A stretch of 64,000 bases of DNA, taken from assembly GCF_045629565.1 (NCBI RefSeq), contig NZ_JAZQRL010000037.1:1-64000 (forward strand), written 5' to 3'. The translations under genes were made by a program, and so were the position numbers. This stretch comes from Arcticibacter sp045629565. Its GTDB lineage: Bacteria > Bacteroidota > Bacteroidia > Sphingobacteriales > Sphingobacteriaceae. Below the pieces are notes generated by a model that worked only from the letters and a program-made list of their open reading frames with translations, was not told where the DNA came from and did no database searches. This document shows, piece after piece, positions 45,043 through 54,111 of this stretch (its first letter is position 1; every line of letters begins with the position of its first letter).

Positions 45043-45564
45043 CTATTTAATGGTAACAGGCACTTCCATATTCTCCCATTGAAGTGCAAATCCGTTCTTC
45101 GTAATGACGTAGGCCAGCTGTTCTTTAGAAGCGGATACTTTCTTTGGTTTTACCGATACTCGTAACGCATCCTGGCCTTCCTCATATTTGTACGCCCCCC
45201 ATTGGTCAGACGTTTTATTAAATATCACTGTCCAGTTAAGCGCAGTCGGTATCATGAAAAGAGCATAGCTTCCAGCAGCCAGGGGTTTGCCCTCCACGCG
45301 GATATCCTCGCTGGTGGTAAAAATCGTGGCTTTATTAGCTCCGGCTCTCCAAACCTTATCAAACGGCACCAGCTCTCCCCAGATTTTACGCCCTTTAACA
45401 GATGGGCTGCTGTATTTAATTTCAATCGTGGCTTTCCCTACTTTAGCAGTCACGCTGTCAGCAGGGCTCGCTACCGGCTTTGCCTGCCCGTTAACGCCTT
45501 TAACTGAAAATAAAAGAGCACATACAACAAAAGTGAATGTGCCTAAAACTCCTGTCTTTTTCAT
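45043..45564 (-). CDS. DUF2911 domain exported protein
   Basis: A 173-residue protein with a signal peptide ending near VNGQA (about 27) and a single DUF2911 domain, a beta-rich family common in Bacteroidota. Typical blocks are KATIEIKYSSPSVKGRKIWG, VPFDKVWRAGANKATIF and LAAGSYALFMIP. Its function is unknown; it is expected in the periplasm. Confidence 0.9.
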   Translation of the reverse strand: MKKTGVLGTFTFVVCALLFSVKGVNGQAKPVASPADSVTAKVGKATIEIKYSSPSVKGRKIWGELVPFDKVWRAGANKATIFTTSEDIRVEGKPLAAGSYALFMIPTALNWTVIFNKTSDQWGAYKYEEGQDALRVSVKPKKVSASKEQLAYVITKNGFALQWENMEVPVTIK

Positions 45565-45706
45565 TGTTTTTCTGGATTATTATGATTTAGTATTTCATAC
45601 AAGATAGATTAATTTTTCGCCGCCCACAAACAAATCTATTTTGGATCGGTAACATCTATGCATACAGATTATGCTTAGTTTAGCAAAATTTCTGATATTC
45701 GTTTAA

Positions 45707-46186
45707 ATGCTGGTATCTGAAAACTTGCTCAAGTGGGCCATGCGACTCTATCCGCCGATGCTCTTTCAACGCATCTGGGTGAAGAGGTTTCATCCTGGCT
45801 TCCGGGGAGTAGAAGTTAAGGTTTTCAAGAGCGTTTTCAATATTAACTATAACAAGTCAATCTTCGGCGGGACTATCTATGCCGCCGCAGACCCCTTTTA
45901 TGCGGTTCTATTCTATCAGCTGATGCGCCGAAGAGGATACAGAATAATTGCTTGGCAAAAAGCAGCTGAAATTTTTTATCTGAAGCCCGGAAGGTCAGAT
46001 TTATATTTTAAAATCGATATCAGCGTTGAAGAAATAAATCACATTTGTTCTCTGATCGAGACCGATGGAAAGGCAGAGCATCGTTGCACGCTGGAAATAA
46101 AAGACAGTGAAGGCGATGTAATTGCACGGGTTTCCAATCTCGTATATATACGGAAGCTGGATTCCCCAAAGTACCCAAAGCTATGA
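45707..46186 (+). CDS. DUF4442 domain protein, hotdog-fold thioesterase-like
   Basis: A 159-residue protein matching DUF4442, a family with the hotdog fold of acyl-CoA thioesterases. Blocks seen are RLYPPMLFQRIWVKRF, NYNKSIFGGTIYAAADPFYAVLFYQLM and SLIETDGKAEHRCTLEI. The catalytic residue is not clear by eye, so activity is inferred only. Its stop overlaps the AlbA_2 gene start as ATGA. Confidence 0.8.
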   Translation: MLVSENLLKWAMRLYPPMLFQRIWVKRFHPGFRGVEVKVFKSVFNINYNKSIFGGTIYAAADPFYAVLFYQLMRRRGYRIIAWQKAAEIFYLKPGRSDLYFKIDISVEEINHICSLIETDGKAEHRCTLEIKDSEGDVIARVSNLVYIRKLDSPKYPKL

Positions 46187-46824
46187 ACAGAATCAGACCA
46201 CATCATATAAAGCAAATGATTTTTGGAGGAGAAAACATGGTCGTCGATTTCAAAAAGACAATAACCTCCTGTTCAAAAATTTCTAAAACACTTGTTGCTT
46301 TTGCCAATAATAAGGGCGGTAAGCTTTTAATAGGCGTTGCTGATAATGGCCTGGTTAAAGGGGTCAGATCAGAAGACGAAGAGAAATATATGATCACTAA
46401 AGCCGCTACTTACTTTTGCAGACCCATGGTCGACGTAGCGTTTGAAGAAGTATACGTCGACAACAAACTCGTATTAGTGGCGGATGTTAAGGAAAGCGAG
46501 ACCAAACCGCATTACTCATTAGGAGACGATAATAAATGGTGGGTATATGTCAGAGTCAAAGACAAGAGCTTACTGGCCAGTAAAATAGTTGTTGACGTGC
46601 TCAGGGCCAGTCAGCGCGAATCGGGTGTGCTGATCGAATACTCCGAAAAAGAGCGGGCGCTATTACAATATCTCGACGTCAATGAGCGCATATCTGCCAG
46701 AGACTCAAGCAAACTCTTGAATTTGCCCCGAAGACGCACGCAGAAGCTTCTTGTAACGCTTGTTCTATCTGGTGTTATCCGATTACACACAACCGATACA
46801 GAGGAATATTATACAGCTTCATGA
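46183..46824 (+). CDS. AlbA_2 (Schlafen-like) DNA-binding domain protein
   Basis: A 213-residue protein with an AlbA_2 putative DNA-binding domain at about 10-130 (VDFKKTITSCSKISKTLVAFANNKGG, then LLIGVADNGLVKGV and EEVYVDNKLVLVADV). The C-terminal 60 residues look like a winged helix (ISARDSSKLLNLPRRRTQKLLVTLV split across helices). A transcription-related role is likely. A good GGAGG precedes an internal ATG at 46237, but homology covers the residues before it, so the start at 46183 is kept. It ends one base from the convergent response regulator gene. Confidence 0.8.
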   Translation: MNRIRPHHIKQMIFGGENMVVDFKKTITSCSKISKTLVAFANNKGGKLLIGVADNGLVKGVRSEDEEKYMITKAATYFCRPMVDVAFEEVYVDNKLVLVADVKESETKPHYSLGDDNKWWVYVRVKDKSLLASKIVVDVLRASQRESGVLIEYSEKERALLQYLDVNERISARDSSKLLNLPRRRTQKLLVTLVLSGVIRLHTTDTEEYYTAS

Positions 46825-46825
46825 A

Positions 46826-47191
46826 TCAGGCAGCAAGCTGATGATTAACTTTTGATATCAGATAGTAGATATCGAAAGGTTTGGCGATAAAGTCGTCGGG
46901 TGCTCCCGGCTGATTAAGTAAGCTCATCAGATCATGTGTAGCGGAAATCATTATCACCGGAATATCACTAAAAAACCGGTTCTTCTTGAGTGCACGGCAT
47001 ATCTCCCGTCCATCGAGATCATCCAGCATCACATCGAGTAATATTAAGTCGGGATGCATCTTCTCCACCGTATCAAACACCTTCCTTCCATCAGAGATGG
47101 TTACCACCTCATACCCCTCAAACGATAGTATCTCATTCAGTATATCTAAAATCGCAGGGTTATCATCTATCGCCAAAATTCGCTTTCCCAT
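46826..47191 (-). CDS. Single-domain response regulator
   Basis: A 121-residue receiver domain without an output domain. The acidic pair is in LAIDDNPAI, the phospho-acceptor Asp in LILLDVMLDDLDG near 51, the Thr/Ser position in PVIMISATHD, and the conserved Lys in DDFIAKPFD near 104. It probably relays phosphate or binds a partner, perhaps in a two-component or adaptor pathway; no histidine kinase is adjacent. I use ATG 47191; a TTG three codons upstream is also open. Confidence 0.9.
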   Translation of the reverse strand: MGKRILAIDDNPAILDILNEILSFEGYEVVTISDGRKVFDTVEKMHPDLILLDVMLDDLDGREICRALKKNRFFSDIPVIMISATHDLMSLLNQPGAPDDFIAKPFDIYYLISKVNHQLAA

Positions 47192-47283
47192 AGTGACCAA
47201 TACTAACCAACATGCATGCCAATCTTTTCAAAATAAACTCGTTACCTAATACATTTCCTTAAAATAAACGGGCTTATTCCAGA

Positions 47284-47339
47284 ACGGCATACACAATATG
47301 TACAGAAAAAAGAACTTTATGTACCATTGTGTACGCCGT
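47284..47339 (-). other. Long interrupted inverted repeat between surE and the response regulator
   Basis: ACGGC-A-TACACAAT-AT-GTACA on the left pairs with TGTAC-C-ATTGTGTA-C-GCCGT on the right: three paired blocks totalling 18 bp with small internal mismatches and a 15-base centre. A second small repeat (AACGTAT/ATACGTT) lies just beyond, near 47355. It could end the surE transcript or be a regulator site for the response regulator gene. Confidence 0.6.
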
Positions 47340-47368
47340 AACTTAATCTATAAACGTATATAAATACG

Positions 47369-48109
47369 TTAAATCGGCAAATTATGGCTTTGAAGTGCCT
47401 TCGCCAGTTCCGCTTCGTTGGTGAGGTCAAGCCTCAAAGGCGTGATCGAAACAAAATTGTTTTCAACCGCCCATCGGTCGGTTCCTTCTTCCGCCGGCTC
47501 TAGTGGCGATACGGTAAACCAATAGTGCTTTCTGCCTAATGGATCTTGCCCGGGTATAATAGTGCCGTCATATAGGCGAACCGACTGCCTCGTATATCTC
47601 ATGCCCTGAGGGTTTTCGGGGAAGTTTACATTGAATAGTGCCAGCTTTGGATCCTCCAGGAGTAAAGCCAGCGTTTTTTCAACGAACGGCTCCAACTTTC
47701 TAAAATCAGGCTCTGTCTTTCCAACAGGCGTGCTGAAGGCGATACCCTTGATCCCGAAAAGTACCGCTTGTTTCGCTGCCGCCAGCGTTCCTGAATGCCA
47801 CATGCCGTTTCCCAGGTTTGGCCCCATGTTGATGCCTGATAAAACAACATCAGTTTTCGACCATAGGTGTGTTCCTAAGGCAACGCAATCCGCTGGTGTT
47901 CCATTTACTCTGTAAGCCTCTATTCCAGGAAATTCGATGGGAGACTTTTTATAGCTTAGCGGTCTGGAATGGGTAACAGCATGTCCCATAGAAGATTGTT
48001 CAACGTCTGGTGCAACAACTCTTACTTCCCCAAACTTTTGTGCGATACGTGCTAGCGCGGCGATTCCGGGGCTATAGATCCCATCATCATTTGTTATTAA
48101 TATCCTCAT
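47369..48109 (-). CDS. surE: 5'/3'-nucleotidase SurE
   Basis: SurE is a metal-dependent survival-protein nucleotidase that dephosphorylates nucleoside monophosphates. The 246 residues carry metal-binding D8 and D9 in ILITNDDGIYSPG, the Ser-Asn motif SSMGHAVTHSRPL near 40, and GVNMG-like SGINMGPNLGNGMWHSGT near 90. It is a single gene divergent from the lipid kinase. Confidence 0.96.
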   Translation of the reverse strand: MRILITNDDGIYSPGIAALARIAQKFGEVRVVAPDVEQSSMGHAVTHSRPLSYKKSPIEFPGIEAYRVNGTPADCVALGTHLWSKTDVVLSGINMGPNLGNGMWHSGTLAAAKQAVLFGIKGIAFSTPVGKTEPDFRKLEPFVEKTLALLLEDPKLALFNVNFPENPQGMRYTRQSVRLYDGTIIPGQDPLGRKHYWFTVSPLEPAEEGTDRWAVENNFVSITPLRLDLTNEAELAKALQSHNLPI

Positions 48110-48188
48110 ATATAAATATTCCTCCTAAGTGCCAACCAAAAAAGCCCTATCATGTTTGAATTAGATAGAATTCGCATGAAAACCATAC

Positions 48189-49094
48189 ATGAAGACAGCA
48201 AAACTAGTGCATAATCCAGACGCTGGAGATGAATCTCACAGCAAGAAGAAACTAATCAGACTGATAGAGTCTGCGGGATATGATTGCATCTACCAATCCT
48301 CAAAAAATAAAAGCTTACTCAGAAGAATTGAAAAGGAAGTCGATTTTCTGATCGTTGCAGGAGGAGATGGCACGGTTCGTACCGTTGTAAAAAAGCTGCT
48401 TGAGCGGAGCCTCTTGGATAAGAGGTATCCTATTGCTGTACTGCCTATGGGAACGGCGAATAATATATCGGCGAGCCTTGGATTAGATGCAGATCAGAAA
48501 ACCATAATCAGCTCCTGGACAAGGTGCAACCTCCGGCAGTTGGACGTAGGGAAGATTGAAGATTTCGCTCCCGCAAACTTCTTCGTTGAAGGAATGGGCT
48601 TTGGCGTCTTTCCCCGGCTTATTAAAGATATGAAAGAAGTTGACCCTTCGTCGATCGATACGCCAAAAAAGAGCCTCGGTGTGGCTCGGGAGAAACTGCA
48701 TGATATAGTACAAACCTACGAAGCAAAATTTTGCCATATCGAGGCGGATGGGCGTGACTATTCAGGAAATTACCTGATGGTAGAGCTGATGAATATCGCA
48801 TCGATAGGTCCTAATCTTGTTTTAGCTCCTATGGCCGATCCGGGTGACGGTTTTTTTGAATTGATACTTATTGCCGACAGCCAAAAGGATGAATTTATTT
48901 CCTACATAGAAGACAAACAGAAAGGAAAGGAAGGAATGATAGATGCCCAGGTGATAAAAGCGAAGAATGTAACCTTTAAATGGGAGGGCAAACTCGCCCA
49001 TATCGACGATAACCTGATCTTTATGGAAAAAGGTCAGAAATTAAAAATTGAAATGTTGCAGGGAGTGCTTGATTTTCTTGTACTGCCTTCTTAA
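48189..49094 (+). CDS. Diacylglycerol kinase/YegS-type lipid kinase
   Basis: A 301-residue cytoplasmic lipid kinase of the DAGK catalytic family. The nucleotide motif is IVAGGDGTVRTVVKKLL near 56, MGTANNIS follows near 97, and the C-terminal beta domain ends ...GVLDFLVLPS. It may phosphorylate diacylglycerol or a sphingoid base; Sphingobacteriaceae make sphingolipids, so either is plausible. It has its own upstream gap and a shared terminator with pnp. Confidence 0.85.
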   Translation: MKTAKLVHNPDAGDESHSKKKLIRLIESAGYDCIYQSSKNKSLLRRIEKEVDFLIVAGGDGTVRTVVKKLLERSLLDKRYPIAVLPMGTANNISASLGLDADQKTIISSWTRCNLRQLDVGKIEDFAPANFFVEGMGFGVFPRLIKDMKEVDPSSIDTPKKSLGVAREKLHDIVQTYEAKFCHIEADGRDYSGNYLMVELMNIASIGPNLVLAPMADPGDGFFELILIADSQKDEFISYIEDKQKGKEGMIDAQVIKAKNVTFKWEGKLAHIDDNLIFMEKGQKLKIEMLQGVLDFLVLPS

Positions 49095-49126
49095 TAAAAA
49101 AGCCGCTCTCAGAGCGGCTTTTTTAT
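49094..49126. terminator. Bidirectional terminator between lipid kinase gene and pnp
   Basis: ATAAAAAAGCCGCTCT (49094-49109) pairs with AGAGCGGCTTTTTTAT (49111-49126). The GC core and flanking T runs on both strands suit termination of both convergent genes. It touches the stop codon of the plus-strand gene. Confidence 0.92.
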
Positions 49127-49133
49127 ATTTATT

Positions 49134-51293
49134 TTACTGAGGTTTTTCAGAAGAAGCAGGCTTCTTATCATCTCTCGGAGGACGAGGTAATAAAGCTTTT
49201 CTTGAAAGTTTTAGTTTACCTTGCTTGTCAACCTCAAGAAGTTTAACTCTTACTTCATCTCCAACCTGGAAAATGCCGTCCATCGATTCGTAACGTTTCC
49301 AGTCTATTTCCGAAATATGCAGAAGACCATCTTTGCCCGGCATAATCTCAACGAATGCACCGAAAGGCATGATTGACTTCACCTTACCTTCATAGATCTC
49401 ACCAACATCCGGCTTAGCAACAATGCTTTTGATACGCTTTACAGCTTTATCGATAGCATCTTTTCCTGGCGCGAAGATACTGATAACTCCCTGATTGTCT
49501 TTTTCTTCAATAGTGATCGTCGTATTCGTCTCGCGCTGCATCTCCTGGATGATCTTTCCGCCGGGTCCGATTACAGCACCAATAAATTCTTTATCAATTC
49601 TCAGTACTTCAATTCTTGGAGCATGTGGCTTAAGCTCAGGGTTAGGTTCAGCAAGCGTCTTCTTGATCTCGTTTAAAATGTGAAGGCGTCCCTCTTTAGA
49701 CTGCTCTAAAGCGGCGCTTAATACTTCCCATCTCAATCCGTTGATTTTCAAATCCATCTGGCAAGCTACAATACCTTTATCAGTACCTGTAACCTTAAAG
49801 TCCATATCACCCAGGTGATCTTCATCTCCTAAGATGTCAGAAAGAACTGCATATTTACCGGTTTTCTCATCCGTGATCAGTCCCATAGCAATACCTGAAA
49901 CTGGCGACTTAAGCTTTACACCAGCATCCATGAGTGCCAGCGTAGCTGCACACACAGTTGCCATAGAAGAAGATCCGTTAGATTCAAGGATATCCGAAAC
50001 TACACGAACAGTGTATGGATTCTCCTCGTCAGGAGGCATTACCTTTTTCAGTGAACGTTGAGCCAGGTTGCCATGACCAATTTCACGACGTCCCGCTCCG
50101 CGGTTAGGTCTCACCTCTCCTGTCGAAAATCCAGGGAAGTTATAATGAAGAATAAATTTCTGGTAACCATTAAAGAAAGCACCGTCAATCATCTGCTCAT
50201 CAAGCTTGGTGCCCAAAGTAACAGATGTCAAAGACTGCGTTTCACCACGTGTGAACACGGCAGAACCATGTGCAGCAGGTAGATATCCTACCTCGCTCCA
50301 GATCGGACGAACGGTACGTACATCACGACCATCTAAACGAATACCTTCATCAAGAATAAGGTTACGTACAGCGTCATATTGTACATCATGGAAATATTTC
50401 TTGGCCAGCGACTTCGTAATATCATCGGCATCTTCTCCAAGAGAAGCAACAAATAAATCCTGAATTTCCGCAAACTTATCAGAACGCTCATGTTTAGACA
50501 CTCCTGACTTCGCTACTTCATAGACTTTCTCGTATGTCTCAGCAAACACACGCTCTCTCAACTCTGGATTGCTGTGTTCATGAGAGTAAACCCGCTTTTC
50601 AGTTTTTCCAGCTTCTACAGTCATTTCTTTCTGTACCTGTACCTGGATTTTGATCGCACGGTGGGCAAACTCGATCGCTTCGATCATCTCTTCTTCCGAG
50701 ATTTCGTTAGCTTCTCCCTCAACCATCGTAATGTCATTCTCAGAGCCCGCAACGATAAAATCGAGAGACGCACGAGTTAAGTCACTTAGATAAGGATTGA
50801 TCACTAACTGGCCATCTATCTTCGCTACGCGTACTTCTGAAATTGGACCGTTAAACGGAATGTCGGAAACAGAAAGAGCAGCCGAAGCAGCAAGACCTGC
50901 AAGGCAATCCGGCATAATATTCGTATCAGCCGAGATCAATGAAATCATTACCTGCGTGTCGGCATGGTAATCTTCCGGGAACATCGGGCGTAATGCGCGA
51001 TCTACTAAACGGGAGATCAGGACTTCATAATCAGATAAGCGGGCTTCACGACGCAGGAAACCTCCTGGAATACGTCCCGTTGCGGCATATTTTTCTTGAT
51101 AGTCTACTGATAATGGAAGAAAGTCAACACCTTCTTTAGCATTTTTTGATGATACTACAGTAGCCAAAAGCATGGTATCACCCATTTTAACTACTACAGA
51201 ACCGTCGGCTTGCTTGGCTAGTTTACCCGATTCAATTTCGATTATGCGACCATCGCCTAAATCGAAAGACTTTTTAATTAGATTGTAACTCAT
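49134..51293 (-). CDS. pnp: Polyribonucleotide nucleotidyltransferase (PNPase)
   Basis: PNPase degrades RNA 3'-5' with phosphate and can add nucleotides in reverse. The 719 residues hold two RNase PH domains separated by an alpha domain, then a KH domain (IGPGGKIIQEMQ near 571) and an S1 domain (VGEIYEGKVKSIMPFGAFVE near 630). The catalytic region has GSSSMATVCAATLALMDAG, and FRPNRGAGRREIGHG-like RPNRGAGRREIGHGNLA. It follows rpsO with a terminator between, the common bacterial gene order. Confidence 0.98.
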   Translation of the reverse strand: MSYNLIKKSFDLGDGRIIEIESGKLAKQADGSVVVKMGDTMLLATVVSSKNAKEGVDFLPLSVDYQEKYAATGRIPGGFLRREARLSDYEVLISRLVDRALRPMFPEDYHADTQVMISLISADTNIMPDCLAGLAASAALSVSDIPFNGPISEVRVAKIDGQLVINPYLSDLTRASLDFIVAGSENDITMVEGEANEISEEEMIEAIEFAHRAIKIQVQVQKEMTVEAGKTEKRVYSHEHSNPELRERVFAETYEKVYEVAKSGVSKHERSDKFAEIQDLFVASLGEDADDITKSLAKKYFHDVQYDAVRNLILDEGIRLDGRDVRTVRPIWSEVGYLPAAHGSAVFTRGETQSLTSVTLGTKLDEQMIDGAFFNGYQKFILHYNFPGFSTGEVRPNRGAGRREIGHGNLAQRSLKKVMPPDEENPYTVRVVSDILESNGSSSMATVCAATLALMDAGVKLKSPVSGIAMGLITDEKTGKYAVLSDILGDEDHLGDMDFKVTGTDKGIVACQMDLKINGLRWEVLSAALEQSKEGRLHILNEIKKTLAEPNPELKPHAPRIEVLRIDKEFIGAVIGPGGKIIQEMQRETNTTITIEEKDNQGVISIFAPGKDAIDKAVKRIKSIVAKPDVGEIYEGKVKSIMPFGAFVEIMPGKDGLLHISEIDWKRYESMDGIFQVGDEVRVKLLEVDKQGKLKLSRKALLPRPPRDDKKPASSEKPQ

Positions 51294-51371
51294 TTTATCG
51301 TCATTGCAATGTACTCTTCCTCTTTGAAGTACATTTGAATGTATTTATTTTATTTGATGCAAAAATAAAAT

Positions 51372-51405
51372 AAAAAAAGCCATTCGCATCAACGAACGGC
51401 TTTTT
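51372..51405 (-). terminator. Terminator/attenuator between rpsO and pnp
   Basis: On the minus strand GCCGTTCG and CGAATGGC pair with one G-U around a 6-base loop and are followed by a T run. It ends most rpsO transcripts and could allow read-through into pnp. Confidence 0.85.
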
Positions 51406-51422
51406 AATTTCTGGATGATGAA

Positions 51423-51701
51423 TTATTTGATGATATCTCTTAATTCAAGAGCTTTAATGATCGCACGGTAGCGGTTAATATCTTTCTTAAACAAATAAGC
51501 AAGTAATGCCCGACGCTTTCCTACTAATTTTTGAAGTGCTAACTGAGTAGAAAAATCCTTTCTGTTTTTCTTCAAATGCCCGGTTAAATGAGCGATACGA
51601 GTAGTAAATAATGCAACCTGTCCTTCAGCAGAACCTGTATCAGTTGCCCCTTTTCCATGTTTGGCAAAAATCTCTGCCTTGTTTTCTTTACTTAAATACA
51701 T
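51423..51701 (-). CDS. rpsO: 30S ribosomal protein S15
   Basis: S15 binds the central domain of 16S rRNA and helps assemble the small subunit. The 92 residues are near the usual 89. The typical blocks are HGKGATDTGSAEGQVALFT, RIAHLTGHLKKNRKD with the rRNA-binding His, and LVGKRRALLAYLFKKDINRY. It precedes pnp in the minus-strand transcript. Confidence 0.98.
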   Translation of the reverse strand: MYLSKENKAEIFAKHGKGATDTGSAEGQVALFTTRIAHLTGHLKKNRKDFSTQLALQKLVGKRRALLAYLFKKDINRYRAIIKALELRDIIK

Positions 51702-51815
51702 TACCTGAATAATATTAAAGCGTTATAAATTTTTGTGAATAATCCCGCAAAGGTAGGATTATTATATGTCAAAAACCAATATTTTAACCAATTTTGCCCG
51801 TAAATAAATCCTTAT

Positions 51816-52238
51816 ATGCACCACAAGCGTCCTTATAGCAAATTTCAAACTGAATTTAAAGTTAGGCCGGATGATATAGATATGTTTAATCATGTCCATA
51901 ACAGCACCTATTTCGATTATGTTCTTGCTGCTCGTTACGAACAGATGGAAACTCATTATAATATGCCAATGGAAGAGTTTCTTAAACAAGGATTCGGATG
52001 GGTAGTTAAGACAGCCTATGTCGATTACAAACGTCCCTTGACTCTTGGCGATTCCTTTATCGTAGAGACAGGTATCAGCGAGCTTCAGGAGCGCGGATGC
52101 AAAGTTAGCTTTACCATTAAAAATAAAAAAACAAATAAAATCTGCTGTGACGGCTGGTTTGACTACGTCCTGATCGAAATTAAGTCAGGACGTAGCGCCA
52201 AAGTCACTCAGGAGATGCTCGAGCGGTACTCTATTTGA
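51816..52238 (+). CDS. Acyl-CoA thioesterase, 4HBT hotdog family
   Basis: A 140-residue hotdog-fold thioesterase. It has the YbgC/4HBT motif VRPDDIDMFNHVHNSTYFDYV near 17-37, in which the Asp and His shape the active site, and AYVDYKRPLTLGDSF. The acyl substrate is unknown. Its last 8 bases overlap the end of ddl on the other strand, leaving no room for a terminator. Confidence 0.88.
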   Translation: MHHKRPYSKFQTEFKVRPDDIDMFNHVHNSTYFDYVLAARYEQMETHYNMPMEEFLKQGFGWVVKTAYVDYKRPLTLGDSFIVETGISELQERGCKVSFTIKNKKTNKICCDGWFDYVLIEIKSGRSAKVTQEMLERYSI

Positions 52239-53226
52239 GGCTGTCGAGAGACATCTCAATTAACTCTGAATAAAAATCCTTGATGGTTTTCCCGGCGGCT
52301 CGTACTTGCTGCGGTATAAAACTTGTCTCGGTCTGCCCCGGTACAGTATTAACCTCTATGAAGAAAAATTTACCAGTACCTTCTTCAAGGAAGTAATCGA
52401 CTCTGATCACCCCGCGGCAGTTCAGCTTGTTATAAACTGCCTTTATAATGGCTTCAACCCTTTCCAGTTCCTCTTCCGTCATTCTGCCAGGAGTAATTTC
52501 TTCTGTAGCTCCTGGTGTGTATTTAGCCTCAAAATCGAAAAACTCGCGCGTGGTCACCACTTCGGTAGCCGGAAGAACCTGCACTCCTTCTTTTCCCTTG
52601 TATACACCGATAGAAAACTCGCGGCCCGAAATAAACTCTTCAACTAACACCTGCGTATCTTCGTTAAATGCACGCTCAAGCGCTCCCGGTAATTCTTCCG
52701 CTGTCTTGACTTTTGTCATGCCAATGCTGCTTCCGCCGTTATTGGGCTTAATGAATAAAGGAAGATTCAAATGTGCAAGGATTTCTTCTGAAGAAAGCGG
52801 GCTATGAGAAAACAGCTGAAGAGATCTCGCGATATGGAGATCTTTCACTCCCTGTACAATGGCCTTGGTGTAGCCCTTATTCATGGTGATCGCAGACGTT
52901 AAAGCATCGCATGTGGTGTACGGCATTCCCAGCATATCAAAATACCCCTGCAGCTTCCCGTCTTCTCCCGGGGAGCCATGTAAGCCGATAAATACAGCGT
53001 CAAAGCGAATAACCGAATCATCCAGAACGATCGAAAAATCGTTCTTATCAACCGGGTGTTTTACAGCATTCTCATCAACGTAATACCAGCTTTCGCGGGT
53101 TACCACAATCGTGTAGACATCAAACTTATCACGATCTATATTTTTTTCAATTACTTCAGCACTTTTAAACGACACGTAAGATTCTCCGGTGAAACCTCCG
53201 GTGACCAGGGCAATGGTATTCTTCAT
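52231..53226 (-). CDS. ddl: D-alanine--D-alanine ligase
   Basis: Ddl makes the D-Ala-D-Ala dipeptide of peptidoglycan stems in the cytoplasm. The 331-residue ATP-grasp enzyme has ALVTGGFTGESYVSFKSAE at the start, LHGSPGEDGKLQGYFDMLG near 82, FIKPNNGGSSIGMTKV near 157 for ATP binding, and FIEVNTVPGQT near 294 for Mg and product. It is divergent from the PASTA gene and near mltG, a cell-wall neighbourhood. Confidence 0.96.
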   Translation of the reverse strand: MKNTIALVTGGFTGESYVSFKSAEVIEKNIDRDKFDVYTIVVTRESWYYVDENAVKHPVDKNDFSIVLDDSVIRFDAVFIGLHGSPGEDGKLQGYFDMLGMPYTTCDALTSAITMNKGYTKAIVQGVKDLHIARSLQLFSHSPLSSEEILAHLNLPLFIKPNNGGSSIGMTKVKTAEELPGALERAFNEDTQVLVEEFISGREFSIGVYKGKEGVQVLPATEVVTTREFFDFEAKYTPGATEEITPGRMTEEELERVEAIIKAVYNKLNCRGVIRVDYFLEEGTGKFFFIEVNTVPGQTETSFIPQQVRAAGKTIKDFYSELIEMSLDSLK

Positions 53227-53294
53227 CCTCCAAATATATTTTAAAATCCGCTTTTTTATTTAAGTTTAGCCATCTTTGCCAAAGATTTTAATCC

Positions 53295-54074
53295 ATGAGT
53301 AAGTTTTTATCATACCTTAAAACAAGTACATTTCGTAAAAACCTGATTATCGCAATAGTATCAGTCGTCGCCTTGCTGCTGCTGATTTTTTTCTGTCTTC
53401 GGTTCTATACGCGTCACGGTGAAGGTGTTGCCGTTCCGAAGCTGAAGGGATTGCCGGTTGGCCAGGCTATTGCGCTATTGGAAGAACAAGGCCTCAGGTA
53501 CCAGATCGACTCCGTCTATCAGATGGACAAAGCTCCGGGAATGGTAGTCGAACAGGATCCTGATGAGAGTACCAATGTCAAGCTCAATAGAACCATATAC
53601 CTGACCATCATTACGTTGAATGCGCCCGATGTAGGTTTTCCGGATATCTTTGACACCAGCTACCTCGAAGCGAGGGCTGTACTGAGCAACTACGGTATTA
53701 AAATAGCAGATACCAGTTATACCTCAGATATCATGCGCGACAGGGTTCTGCAGGTATCATATAAGGGAAAATCCATTCAAAAAGGCGATCCTATTCCTAA
53801 AGGATCGTCTATCTCCATGGTTCTCGGTGACGGAAAAGGCGCTTCCGAAGTGGATCTGCCCAATCTGGTGGGACTCTCCCTCCCTGAAGCTATATTCTCA
53901 TTGAAGGGCTCCTCACTAAACCCAGGATCGATATACTACGAGGGAACGATTACTGACTCCGTAAACGCCAGGATTATCAAACAATATCCGTCTGTTAGCG
54001 ATTCTTTGTATAAGGTGGCGATAGGAACTTCGGTAGACATTATTTTGTCTAATGACCCTGCTCCTGTCCCTTGA
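53295..54074 (+). CDS. PASTA domain membrane-anchored protein
   Basis: A 259-residue protein with a short cytoplasmic start, one membrane helix at about 17-37, and about three PASTA repeats outside (VPKLKGLPVGQAIALLEEQG first, then PDIFDTSYLEARAVLSNYG and PNLVGLSLPEAIFSLKGSS). PASTA domains bind peptidoglycan precursors. There is no kinase domain, so it is the Bacteroidota-type standalone form. It lies next to ddl and mltG, agreeing with a cell-wall role. Confidence 0.9.
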   Translation: MSKFLSYLKTSTFRKNLIIAIVSVVALLLLIFFCLRFYTRHGEGVAVPKLKGLPVGQAIALLEEQGLRYQIDSVYQMDKAPGMVVEQDPDESTNVKLNRTIYLTIITLNAPDVGFPDIFDTSYLEARAVLSNYGIKIADTSYTSDIMRDRVLQVSYKGKSIQKGDPIPKGSSISMVLGDGKGASEVDLPNLVGLSLPEAIFSLKGSSLNPGSIYYEGTITDSVNARIIKQYPSVSDSLYKVAIGTSVDIILSNDPAPVP

Positions 54075-54111
54075 CACTGAACCTGTACTAATTTTTAAGT
54101 ATTCCTAAAAA

